Of a stretch of DNA of 64,000 nt, positions 22,630-32,805 are shown in pieces. The translations under genes were made by a program, and so were the position numbers. The stretch's first letter is position 1; each line of letters begins with the position of its first letter. Below the pieces are notes generated by a model. That model did not search any database, was not told the origin of the DNA, and was given only the letters and a program-made list of their open reading frames with translations. Source of the stretch: Ascaphus truei (lineage: Eukaryota > Chordata > Amphibia > Anura > Ascaphidae); assembly GCA_036426205.1 (NCBI GenBank), contig CM071569.1, positions 7,356,908 through 7,420,907 on the forward strand. Direction: 5' to 3'.

Positions 22630-23060
22630 ACAAGAGGGATTTTAAAGGAGCAATCAATGCAATATCCTACATGTTTTTTTATTTAAAGAAAATCAGTTCT
22701 GTAGTATTAGATAATACTTACAAAATACTTAATGCCATTTTAATGAGTTTTAATATACTGAGCATCCTCTGATTTCTATAGCAGGTTTTAGCCCACCTCC
22801 CCAGCAGTGCAAGATCTTTGTAACACTTTCCTGTTGATAATTTGTTGCCGACAGTCCCAGCAGTTTGAGCTGCAAACTGTAACAATAGATAATGTTACCT
22901 TAGTTATATAAGAATACATTGTAGCTGCTGAGTTACACTGACAGAAGGGCTGATTGAAACTGAAAGGCAGCCATTTAGTGAACCCTGGGAAGCAGAATCT
23001 TTGCTGATCGATAATCAGAGAATAAATTGATCGGCAGCTTAGATAATTATTTTTCAATAA
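22630..23060 (+). repeat. uncharacterised dispersed repeat, copy 1
   Basis: Aligns with 34680-35030 through phrases such as AAAATCAGTTCTGTAG, TTAGCCCACCTCCCCAGC, AACACTTTCCTGTT and CAGTTTGAGCTGCAAACTGT. Both copies have the same orientation. There are no long inverted ends and no reading frame. I cannot name the family. Confidence 0.75.
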
Positions 23061-23448
23061 AGGTAATCAAAGTCTGCATATATTAAAAAGTATGTAAAGG
23101 CACAGTAAGACTCTCACTGTCCCCGGCATCGCGGACGAACAAGCACAAGGCCACCGTGCCGGGGACAATGTTCGCCGCAATGCAGCTGTCAATGCTGCAG
23201 AATGGGACCCCCCGTAGAGTTAACCCTTCAATGCCGTCGCATGACCGAACCCGAGCAGCGGCACCGGAGGCATTAGGCGTTGCTACATCTGTATGTCATC
23301 ATTTGCCAGCTGCCCCAATTATCTGAAGGCTCCGAGCTTTAGCCAATGGGTGCACGAGACAGACATTGGAACTCTGCTCTACCCTCACACTGGCAAACAG
23401 AAGTACAATAGGTACAGCTGTTATTCAATAGGTGCATGGCATAAAAAG
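23061..23448. other. unassigned stretch with GC-rich core
   Basis: 23110-23280 is GC-rich with CCCCGGCATC.. and ..GTGCCGGGGAC in inverse, and a GTTAACCCTTCAATGCC phrase that resembles a piggyBac-like MITE end. No complete element could be defined. Confidence 0.4.
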
Positions 23449-23454
23449 CAGGTA

Positions 23455-23600
23455 CTGTACTGTAGTACTTCCGCTGCTATGCAGGTACTGTAGTACTTCC
23501 GCTGCTATGCAGGTATTGTAGTACTTCCGCTGCTATGCAGGTACTGTAGTACTTCCGCTGCTATGCAGGTACTGTAGTACTTCCGCTGCTATGCAGGTAC
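23455..23600. repeat. 28-bp minisatellite
   Basis: About five tandem copies of GTACTGTAGTACTTCCGCTG followed by CTATGCAG. The units are almost identical. A G-rich run follows at 23604-23629. Confidence 0.95.
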
Positions 23601-23629
23601 AGGTGTGGGGGGGGGAGGGGGGCAGGGGG

Positions 23630-24006
23630 TCTACTAACCAATGCAGCATTTGTAATTCACCCATAAAGTCCCAGAGTGCTTCTAATTCACCCACAATTCT
23701 CAGCTAGAAACAGGCCACAAGTAGCACATTTATTATCCTGTATATTTGTAATTCTGTACAGGGACCGGTGCTCCATTAATATTTAGAACATATACAGACC
23801 AGCGCCCAAAAAGAATCCAAAGTCCCTAATAGAGTCCAAACAGATGGAAGGGAAGATAATCCAAATGTAATAATGTAATGTACATTATTCCCTACTAGGA
23901 TACAGCCATGTCTCATTGCCCATTTGTTTTTTGGTGCTTTCTTTGGGAGACGTGTATAGGGACTAGGAAAGTACCATTAGATACCCTGTGTCTTTTGGGA
24001 ACGGGC
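23630..24006. other. unassigned spacer
   Basis: No gene. The direct phrase TAATTCACCCATAAAG / TAATTCACCCACAATT appears twice within 50 bp (23650-23700). The stretch leads into the hammerhead-like hairpin at 24007. Confidence 0.4.
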
Positions 24007-24032
24007 CTGAAGAAGGGGTTCATACCCCAAAA
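24007..24032 (+). ncRNA. hammerhead-like hairpin (degenerate)
   Basis: CTGAAGA (24007-24013) matches the hammerhead core. Stem II GGGG-TTCATA-CCCC (24015-24028) is perfect. The expected GAAA reads AAAA (24029-24032), so the essential G12 is lost. Helix I may be weak (CGGGC with GCCG). It belongs to the same motif set as 37302 and 46798. Confidence 0.4.
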
Positions 24033-24321
24033 TGTTGCCGCCCCCCTTTTCCCCTATACTTTTACGTTTGTTCATCCCACCCCTTCCCTCCCCCCCCCTT
24101 TTTGTATTGTGGTTTTTTCACTCACTTTGTGTTTTGTTCATTAAACTTTTTGGTTCACCATTCCCCCATTTTCCTTCTTTTGTGTGCTGGGAACATTTAT
24201 TATTATTATTTTTTGTTTTTAATATACAGTACAGTATGTGTTACACTTCTGTAAATGGCAGCATGTTGGGAGCTGCAGGTTTATTCAAGTTAATCTGCTG
24301 TAAACATTTGGGATTCTATGT

Positions 24322-24482
24322 ATTAAGGCAAAGTTGTGCAATTCTGGGGCACAAAACGTTGCACCATATGTATCAAAGCAAAAAAGTCCTATTGTTTTCA
24401 ATGGGATATTGTTCTTTGATGTATACGGTGTAGATTTTTTGCCACAGAGTGGCACCACTTTTGCCTTGATACTGTGCATAAG
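24322..24482. mobile_element. foldback MITE (TATCAAGGCAAAAGTGGTGC family)
   Basis: The left end TGTATTAAGGCAAAGTTGTG is complementary to the right end CACCACTTTTGCCTTGATAC. The interior contains TTTTCAATGGGATATT. Related copies are at 27085 and, diverged, at 29815. Confidence 0.75.
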
Positions 24483-25249
24483 GGCCCTGGACGCCTCCTT
24501 TGGGATCTCCATTCCCCAATGGCATAGAAAGTAGATAGTTGAAAGAAGGTTGTTGTGATCAATACTACTTTATATTGCAATACATAAATAATAATGAATA
24601 ATGGGAATAATTGAGTAACCTAAATGGCAGTTGATACTTTTATTTTTACAGAAGAGAAGTAATATCAGATAGGAAATTCTATGTAATATGAGTTTGTGCA
24701 TAGGCTAGAGTTTGCTAAACTTCTGGATCGTACATTTCAATAAATGTGCGACACAGCTTGCTGAATTCCCTGGAATGTCCGGGAGTGTTACATAACAGCT
24801 GCTCCTACACACAGCTCGGAATCCAGGTCTCTGCGCGGAAACTCCCTGGGAAACTCACCTAATACAAAAGAATAGGGGGGAACTCGGAGAAAGAGACGGC
24901 TTGAGATTATTTAGCATCAGGCAGTTTCCTGAACTCCTGTAGATCTATTTTTGGATACGCTGATAACAGCACTGTCAGTGTGTAGGACAAACACACCCTC
25001 TCTAACCACATGCAATTAATTGTTCCCAAGCTCTTGTTTTTTTTTTTTTGTTCATCAGAATACAATTAACATTCCCTTAGCCCAGTGGTTCTTATCCTGG
25101 GGAACCTGGACTATAGAAGCCCCCCCCCCAAAAAAAAACCAAAGTGGTGGTCCCTGAAAGTCTTCAATATTCACTTTGGACAACTCTCTTGCAGTATGGC
25201 TATTCTATCACTACTGTAGGCTCATTGTTATGCCTACATGCAGTGTTTT
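24483..25249. other. unassigned stretch with possible hAT end
   Basis: At 25083 CAGTGGTTCTTATCCTGG resembles a hAT terminus, and poly-C then poly-A runs follow at 25120-25138. No matching right end was found. No gene. Confidence 0.4.
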
Positions 25250-25765
25250 ATATGTATGTATGTCTTTATTTATATAGCGCCATTAATGTACATAGCGCTT
25301 CACAGCAGCAATACACGTGACAATCATATAAATAACAAATAATGCAAATTACAGAGCATGGGAATAAGTGCTTCAGATATAAAAGTAACATTTAGGAAAA
25401 GGAGTCACTGCTCCGAAGAGCTTACAATCTAATTGGTAGGTAGGAAGGACGTACAAAGATAGTAGGAGGGCATAATGGTAAGTGCGTCTGCAAGGGGCCA
25501 AGATCGATGTATGAGGTATATATTATCAGCCACAGAGCTAATCGTACTGTATGCTTCCTTAGCAGGTGTGTTTTACGGTGGGTCTTAAAGGTGGATAGAG
25601 AGTGTTCTAGTCGGGTATTGAGGGGAGGGGCATTCCAGAGGTGTGGGGCAGTCAGTGAGAAAGGTTTAAGGAGGGAGGGGGCTTTAGATACAAGGGGATA
25701 GAGAGAAGACATCCTTGAGCAGAATGCAAGAGCCAGATGGTATATAGCGAGAAATTAGGGCTGAG
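25250..25765 (-). mobile_element. L2-like LINE 3' end
   Basis: The minus-strand frame 25422-25712 reads SLLKPFSLTAPHLWNAPPL and LSTFKTHRKTHLL, the C-terminal signature (F....P.LWN.LP...R....L..FK...KTHL) of L2/Rex-type ORF2 proteins. The 3' UTR continues to 25250 with TTTATTTATATAGCGCC on the plus strand, shared with 4420, 32640 and 48770. Confidence 0.75.
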
Positions 25766-27084
25766 ATGTAAGGAGGGGCGGCAGAAGAGTGTATGTACTG
25801 TATATAGAAATATGTAGATGGACAGAGTTACTTGGAAGTAGGTAGGTCCTCCAAAGGATTATTAACTTTTATGATGCCGGAAGCGCAGCAGCACTTGAGT
25901 GCACCCGGACCATATGACCATACGATCGCTTCAGTAACCTTCCCATGGTCGAGGCCAGCCCCGTAATGACTGAAACTGAAGTGAAGCGGCCTCACTTCCG
26001 ATACAAATACGTTCATCTCTCCAATGGAGCAGTGAACGGATCTCCCCCTAGAAAATGAGCAAATATAGTGTGATGTTTCCTGACCATCATAAGGGCCCCT
26101 CGACTTGCCCTTGTGACATTCAGAGCACGTCATAAGCAGTGTAAGGGTTAATATTGCAGTGACCTGCAATAAGGAAAAGAGTTTGATTGGCCAGAAAGGC
26201 CGTGAAAAGCAATATACATTAATATTCAAGATGTGCAAAACTGTCCCAGTTTGAGGTGTGTTCACAGGTATCTTTGAATATGTGGTATAGAGGAGTGTTG
26301 TGGGAGGTATACAAGTTAATGGGCGCTCTACTAATAGTTTTGCCCAAAACCAAGGGTCAATTTTTCATGGTTCGCATATTGCGGCAAACGTTTTGCCCAT
26401 CTCTTACCGTATGGATAGAAATGCATTGCTGGCCATTTTGGAAGCTAGACCGTTATTGAAGTGTTCATGTCTGAATGGAGGGATGGGAACAGTATTGAGG
26501 GAGGGAAGCAGAATGCAGTGATTGTGGCTGCAGGAAAGGATGGAGGAAGATTAGGGTAGAGAAAAATACATGGAGGTAAAAGGGAGAGATGGGGCAGAGA
26601 AAAGGATATGAGGACAGGACGTAGTCGGGGTGGGATAAAGTGTAACAAGGGCAGGAGGAGAGTAAAGATACTCTTATTACTCTATGTGGAATAAAGAGAA
26701 GTAGAAATGCATCGATCATGCACACTATTTTGAACAGTGTGGAGCAGAATTTAGCACACAAAAAAAACAGTTGGAGGGGGGAGGGGGCGGAAATGTTGGG
26801 CCAGATCACAGGTTTTCATTCTCAAAATCTGCTGCTCGAATTTGTACTAAATTTGATCAAAAAGTTAAGTCTGGACTATCTCCAAAACTTCAGGGCCAGC
26901 CTGATACCATCCACTGTGGCCCAGATCCACAGAAAGGGGCTGAGCTTTAGCACGCCTTTGCTCCAATTCATATGAATGGGAGTAAATGTGCGCTGAACGC
27001 GTAACACCCTGCTGTGGTTCTGGGTCTATGTTAGAATATAGAAGGCCGGCAGAAAATGGCTGGTTATTTAACACTAGAGGGTCT
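25766..27084. other. unassigned non-coding stretch
   Basis: No recognised repeat. 26480-26660 is purine-rich on the plus strand and gives serine/proline-rich artefact frames on the minus strand. Confidence 0.5.
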
Positions 27085-27245
27085 CTGTATCAAGGTAAAA
27101 GTGGTGCAAATTTGGGGCAAAATGGCACCATGTGTATCAAAGGATAAAACCTTATCGCTTTCAATGGGATATTTTTTTATTGATACTGTTATCTGGTGTA
27201 GGGGTTTTTGGGCCAGAATTGCTCCCATTCGCCTTGATGCATGGA
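27085..27245. mobile_element. foldback MITE (TATCAAGGCAAAAGTGGTGC family)
   Basis: Begins TGTATCAAGGTAAAAGTGGT and ends with the complement GCCTTGATGCA. The interior TTTCAATGGGATAT is shared with 24322-24482. Confidence 0.7.
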
Positions 27246-27602
27246 CTCCCACAGAGCAGGAACGGGGAAAATTGAGATGAACAGATGTTTCTGAAGAGAT
27301 TCCATCCACTGTATGAAACAAAGTGATACTGTATGTGACCGGTAATTATGTCCATGATGGCAGGAACACAAAGTCTGATACTGTAAGTTAATTTCGGCAT
27401 TTAGAAATATGTATATAAAAACGTACAATACAAAGCCGGGATTGTACAGCTGGTGTGGCTGCACTTGCAACCACTTTAAGTATTCTGAAGCATGGTACAA
27501 TGGGGGAATGACATACAATAAACAGAAATACATACAAAATAAGAACAAATTAACGCACACTGATATAATAAGCACCGAGTGACCTGCCCGTGGAAGCTTA
27601 CA

Positions 27603-27690
27603 ATCTTGAGCAGGGGCGGCCAACGGGTCAGGTTTTCAGGATATCCCTGTCCAGCACAGGATCCTCTTCGTCCTGAACCTAATTGGCTAG
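27603..27690. mobile_element. half hairpin MITE
   Basis: Contains GGCCAACGGGTCAGGTTTTC followed by AGGATATCCCTGTCCAGCAC, the left arm of the hairpin family at 2516. The right arm is missing or diverged. Confidence 0.6.
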
Positions 27691-28090
27691 GCTCCAATTT
27701 AATGTCTCTGGCCTACTACTGTCTCACTCTCACTCCATAGATTCAGTACGGAGAGAATATGTAGCCACTGACCCTGGTTGCACGATGGCCTTTTTAGTGC
27801 TTGAAGATGTGATGCACAATCTTTTTTTGGTGGGGGTTGGGGGGGAGTGTAGCATGTTTCACAGTCTCCCTGTTAGGATCAACCACAACATGAGACCGGG
27901 AGAAGGAGCTTAGCACAGTCTGTCACACTGTGAGACATTGTTACTCAGCAGGTACAGTGTACGCATACACGCTGTACAATGTCCCGCTATCTCTATCCCA
28001 GGTCCAGGACTCATTTTTTGTAAATATTACATAAATATATACTGGAGGGGAGTGGTGTTTCATATTGGGGTAAAAAGGATCCCCTTACAT
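27691..28090. other. unassigned non-coding stretch
   Basis: No recognised gene or repeat. A T-rich and G-rich stretch lies at 27822-27848. Confidence 0.45.
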
Positions 28091-28109
28091 ATTGTATATG
28101 ATTAAAAAA

Positions 28110-28680
28110 ATGTCTTTCTCCGAGGCAATATACAGCAGTCTTAGATGTTTCGACCATTGCTCCGCAGCCGATCCGCCGCAGGGTACAGGTAAATGCTGGC
28201 CGATTCACCACGAAGATAAGTCCCTAACCTTAACCCCATACCGTAACCCATTAAACCCTTACCCTATCGCGTTAACCCCTTGCCCTCAAACCACTAACCG
28301 TAACCCTTTACCCTAACCTGTTAAACCCTTACCCTCAAACCCCCAACCTTAACCCGTTAGCCCTAATCGGACCATCTACGCTTAAACCCCTAACCTTAAC
28401 CCCATACCATAGCCCGTTAACCCCTTGCCCTAAAACCAGTAACCGTGACCCGTTAAGCCCTTACCCTCAAACCACCAACTTTAACCTATTACCCTAAAAC
28501 CCCTAATCACACCCCTTACCTTAACGCCTCACCCTAAAATGCCTAAAGTTAGCCCCAAATACAAACACTAATCCCTCTAACCATTTACTTACCTTAGCGG
28601 TGAGACGGCCGGCAGCTAGCTGTCTCCTTCGGCGTGATGTCCACACCGAAGCGTCCCATTCCGATATACAGTAGTTGCAC
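28110..28680. repeat. degenerate telomere-like array inside a possible MITE
   Basis: 28220-28560 is rich in CCCTAAC, CCTTACCC and CCGTAACCC words, related to the vertebrate telomere repeat CCCTAA but never in a clean run. A longer period of roughly 170 bp is visible: CCTAACCTTAACCCCATACC recurs near 28220 and 28390. GC-rich flanks (28140-28190 and 28600-28665) could be degraded inverted ends: GATGTTTCG at the left against CGAAGCGTC at the right. Confidence 0.55.
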
Positions 28681-28798
28681 TAAAAGACATGTTGTGGTGA
28701 AAATAGCACTTAGTCAATAAGTAAAAAAAATGGCTACTATGGCTACTTCTAAAATACATAAAACCGAAGCACTCACCCTGTGCTAATAATTGTAACTG

Positions 28799-29371
28799 GT
28801 GCTCAGGTCCAGTACTGTGCCATCACCATCAGGTCCAGCACTGTACCGTCACCATCAGGTCCAGTACTGTACCATCAACATCAGGTCCAGCACTGTACCG
28901 TCGCCATCAGGTCCAGTACTGTACCGTCACCATCTGGTCCAGTACTGTACCGTCACCATCAGGTCCAGTACTGTACAGTCACCATCAGGTCCAGTACTGT
29001 ACCGTCTCCATTAGGTACAGTTCTGTACCATCACCATCAGGTCCAGCACTGTACCGTCACCATCAGGTCCAGCACTGNNNNNNNNNNNNNNNNNNNNNNN
29101 NNNNNNNNNNNNNNNNNNNNNNNNNTCACCATCAGGTCCAGCACTGTACCGTCACCATCAGGTCCAGCACTGTACCGTCACCATCAGGTCCAGCACTGTA
29201 CCGTCGCCATCAGGTCCAGTACTGTACCGTCACCATAAGGTCCAGTACTGTACAGTCACCATCAGGTCCAGTACTGTACCATCACCATCAGGTCCAGTAC
29301 TATACCGTTGCCATCAGGTCCAGCACTTTACCATCACCATCAGCTCCAGTACTGTACCGTCACCATCAGGT
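28799..29371. repeat. 26-bp minisatellite with assembly gap
   Basis: Tandem units of CAGGTCCAGTACTGTACCGT followed by CACCAT (26 bp), with AGTACTG/AGCACTG variants. The 26-bp period rotates the frame, so the apparent protein repeats every 26 residues. A run of 48 N at 29078-29125 sits inside the array. Confidence 0.95.
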
Positions 29372-29814
29372 ACAATACACAAACAAAGAAACTTTAAGAT
29401 CAGAGCAGCAGTCAAAGAAAAAAATCAAAACTTGCTACCTCATTAATTGATTCCAATAATTAATTTATTACAAAAATCCATTTAATAAAGACTTCACAAA
29501 AGGTCTAATAGCAAGTATGAAAATAAGAGATACACAAGTCATCACACGGATCTCCAAAGCGTCTCCAAATTGATTTTTGTAAATTAACTTTTTTGTAATA
29601 AATGAATTTTTTTGAATCAACAAATGAGGTAGAAAGTTTAGATTTTCATTACTATAGCTGCCCACAATATACCGACTTACATTTTGAATTAAATCCTTTT
29701 TTATTTGTATAATTAAAAAGAAAAAAATCAATATTCTAGCCTTTGTGCATACGGTTTTCATTTGAGAACCCAAAAGTTTGACCATTTGATAATAATAAAA
29801 CAACCAAAACCGAG
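29372..29814. other. unassigned AT-rich stretch
   Basis: No feature recognised. Overlapping short frames on the minus strand are lysine- and phenylalanine-rich artefacts of AT-rich DNA. Confidence 0.45.
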
Positions 29815-29990
29815 GATGAGCAAATGTGGTGCAATTCCGGTGCAAGAAATTGCACCATATGTCATGGCTGTCAAAGAAACAAACCAAATGGAAATCAATA
29901 GACTCTTTCCTTTGATACATCTAGTGCTGTTTGTTTTGCACCAGAAGTGCCCCACGTTTGGCTTGGTACATAAATCACATGGTATTTACA
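29815..29990. mobile_element. diverged foldback MITE
   Basis: AATGTGGTGCAATTCCGGTG and TTGCACCATATG resemble the left part of 24322-24482, and the right end carries TTTTGCACCAGAAGTGCCCC and CTTGGTACATA in inverse. It is more decayed than the other copies. Confidence 0.5.
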
Positions 29991-31080
29991 CTGCAGATAT
30001 CAGAATTCTGCACATGGGCAAGGAATTGAGCATAATGAGTGTGTCGCTATTTTGCTTCCTCCCTATCAGCAACTGTTTTACAAAAAAATAGCCCGCTGCA
30101 TCAATCAGCTGGTATGCACCAGCCCGGGCTAAGAAAGTACATTAAAAAAAATACCTTTGACACCTGCCTGCATTATAGAGTTTAATAAACCTTGCTTCTG
30201 AAAGCCCCATCGCTCAGAACAGGGAAATATCTCCCCTCAATCTCTGTAGCTTGTATTTTGGAGATGTTTTTTCCTCCCTACTTTACACCGTTTACTCATC
30301 TTTTATCCAAATGTTTCCTGCTCGCTGTAAGTCTTCTCTTGCATGTTAACAATGACATGAAAAAATATATATTTTAGATTTTGTTTTTCTGGAGCCCTGT
30401 CAGCTGTCGGGGAGCACCAAAAGTGGAAAAGGAAGACACGTTTCATATTGATTGTCGCCTTTGCATGAAATACTCTGATCCAAATGCGACAAAACAAACA
30501 CACTGCTTTAGCCCCTTGAGTGCGGGAAAAAACGGCAAAACCTGAGGGCCACCAGTCTTCCGGATCTGAGCCACATGATGGGTTGGTGTAGCATTAACAT
30601 GGTTGTGGGCAGGCCTTCCAAGACATGAACAGAAGTGAATGACTCTCAGAGATGAGAACACACGAGTCGCACCAATTGCGGCAGCCAAAGGGTGTCAGCC
30701 GTTCGCTGATGTCACAGCTGCTCTGTTGCAATTCGGATCACACCAACCTTATTATCCAACCTGTACCCTATGTTTCCACTTACCCTACATTATAGATTGC
30801 AAGCTCCTTGGGGCAGTGCCCTCCTTACTTACTGTTACAATGAGTATAAAGGAAAAGGTGTGGACCGGGCACTTCTAATTAAATAAATAAATAAAAAGTG
30901 AACTGTGTCAAGTGAATAAATGATAGACGTGATACCTATAAATATTAATAGTGTTAATCACAGTACTTCAATTAGTGCAAACCCATCACCTCCAAACAAG
31001 TGACAAAATGTGAAATAATATGTGAAGTACTGTAAAAGGCTACTCTCCACCCTTGTATGGGACAGTACACTGTCCCAGTT
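29991..31080. other. unassigned stretch with L2-like scrap
   Basis: 30778-30840 contains ATTATAGATTGCAAGCTCCT and TGGGGCAGTGCCC, similar to the L2-like 3' UTR phrase GATTGTAAGCTCTTCAGGGC at 32643. No gene recognised. Confidence 0.45.
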
Positions 31081-32028
31081 GTATTATTCTTGTCTTCCAG
31101 GTAAGGGGGGAGCGATCGGTGAACAGGTGATGTGTATGAGGAAAAAAGAGAGAACCAATAATAGTGTAGTTGTAATGAAAAATATTCTATCCAATAAATA
31201 CTGTGTTGGTCTCACTCACAATGTGCTTCTTATATAGTATAGCATATCAGAGACCCTTCTCTCTCTGATGGGAGCCCTTTGGTGTGTCCTTCATTGGGAT
31301 TAGTAGTATATATGGTACCCCTTCTGTCATATGTCACTTTTCCTCATATAGTGAGACATCAAAGTTGAAAAGAAGAGAGATGCCGCAATAGTATAATAAC
31401 GCTTGAGTAATGTATTGCACAGAATAGCAAAATAGTAAATTACACTCACATTTCAATATAAAAGATATTTCCTGGGAGAGGACTGCTGAGGGAACCCCGG
31501 ATCTGCCGTGCGTCTCACTGGTCTGATCTCCACGCCGCTGTGAACCGCATGCATCCGCATACGTCACTTCCTGTGATGTTTCTGACTCAGGGCGGAAATG
31601 GCTTCTCTGGTCGCCTCGGTACAGCACTGCCAGTCCCTTCAGTCTCAACGATTCAATGCGTTTCGCATAAGATTCTTGACAAAGCTTATGTGAAACGCGT
31701 TGAATCGTTGACCCTGGGAGGACCAGAGACTGAAGGGACTGGCAGTGCTGTACCGAGGCGGCCAGAGAAGCCATTTCCGCCCTGAGTCAGAATTATCACA
31801 TATACTACTAATCCCAACGAAGGACACACCAAAGGGCTCCCATCAGAGAGAGAAGGGTCTCTGATATGCTATACTATATAAGAAGCACATTGTGAGTGAG
31901 ACCAACACAGTATTTATTGGATAGAATATTTTTCATTACAACTACACTATTATTGGTTCTCTCTTTTTTCTTCTCACAAATCACCTGTTCATCGAGCGCT
32001 CATCCCTTAACTGGAAGACAAGAATATT
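31081..32028. mobile_element. large foldback element with hammerhead-like centre
   Basis: Outer arms 31081-31312 and 31797-32028 are inverse complements at high identity (for example CAGAGACCCTTCTCTCTCTG in the left arm). Inner arms 31582-31650 and 31722-31790 continue the match. The left arm holds 269 bp (31313-31581) absent from the right arm. The centre near 31676 holds the hammerhead-like motif. There is no coding capacity. It may be two inverted terminal repeats of a retroelement such as Penelope, but that is inference. Confidence 0.8.
31669..31709 (+). ncRNA. hammerhead-like motif at foldback centre
   Basis: Helix I can form between GATTC (31671-31675) and GAATC (31702-31706), with further pairing outward around a bulge. 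The core is TTGACAA (31676-31682), stem II region AGCTTATGT (weak), GAAA (31692-31695), then CGCGTT. Core positions 3 and 8 are U and A, which keep the 3-8 pair. Stem II is poor, so activity is doubtful. Confidence 0.45.
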
Positions 32029-32639
32029 ACTGTACAATGTATGCTAATGTTTGTTATTTTATTTCGTTTTTGTGCTCCCACACTATTGTACTGCGCTACA
32101 GAATATATCAGCGCATTATAAATAAAGGATAATAAAAATAATAACAAATAAAACACTCCATTCCTGTTCCCATAAAGTTCTGCGGTAAACACTATCTCCC
32201 CCTAGAAAACGACCATTTCATGCATGACGTATTCTGTACAATATAAGGGGCCTAGAGTGCCATCCGTGGTGATGTTACGCCATGGCGTACCCAGAACGTT
32301 AATCCACCAGGAGTGTTGATTTCTACTTCCAACGCATTACGAGGTGTAAATTGGCAGCGAGGTCGAAGCTTGTTCCTCTGGTCAATAGAAATCCACCACA
32401 TGATCGGGAGATGACATCGCGGCTTTCTTTTGGTCACCCCGGTAGGCATGTTTTGTAGCTTTTGTTTTAAAAAAAACGACAAAAAAAGTGCGTCTTTGTT
32501 CTTAAACTAGGGCGGTTCCGGGACATTAGGGAACCAAGTAGGGTTAAAAAATGAAATTCATTTTTTGGAGTGGGGGAGGGAGGGGAGTGCTGCTTCTTTA
32601 AAACGGATTATTCATTAAACTACAATAGTGTACCAATCA
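32029..32639. other. unassigned non-coding stretch
   Basis: No recognised element. 32090-32140 contains GCGCTACAGAATATATCAGC followed by GCATTATAAATAAAGGATAA, a scrap like the L2-type 3' UTR. Confidence 0.45.
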
Positions 32640-32805
32640 CTTAGATTGTAAGCTCTTCAGGGCAGGGAGGGCTTTTCTAATGTTACTTTTATGTCTGAAG
32701 CGTTTATTCCCATTATGTGTTATATTATGAGGCTATGTGTATCACTGCTGTGACGCGCATATATATGGATGGCGCTACAGTATATAAAGATGTACATACA
32801 TAGTG
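32640..32805 (+). mobile_element. L2-like LINE 3' UTR fragment
   Basis: GATTGTAAGCTCTTCAGGGC, then TTACTTTTATGTCTGAAGCG, TATCACTGCTGTGACGCGC and GGCGCTACAGTATATAAAG, ending in a TACATACATA tail. It matches the 3' UTR at 4600-4778. Confidence 0.8.

Noticed and set aside
28220..28560. true telomere
   Set aside because: No clean CCCTAA run and ordinary sequence continues on both sides.
28780..29238. 152-codon repetitive frame
   Set aside because: Product of the 26-bp minisatellite and runs across the N gap.
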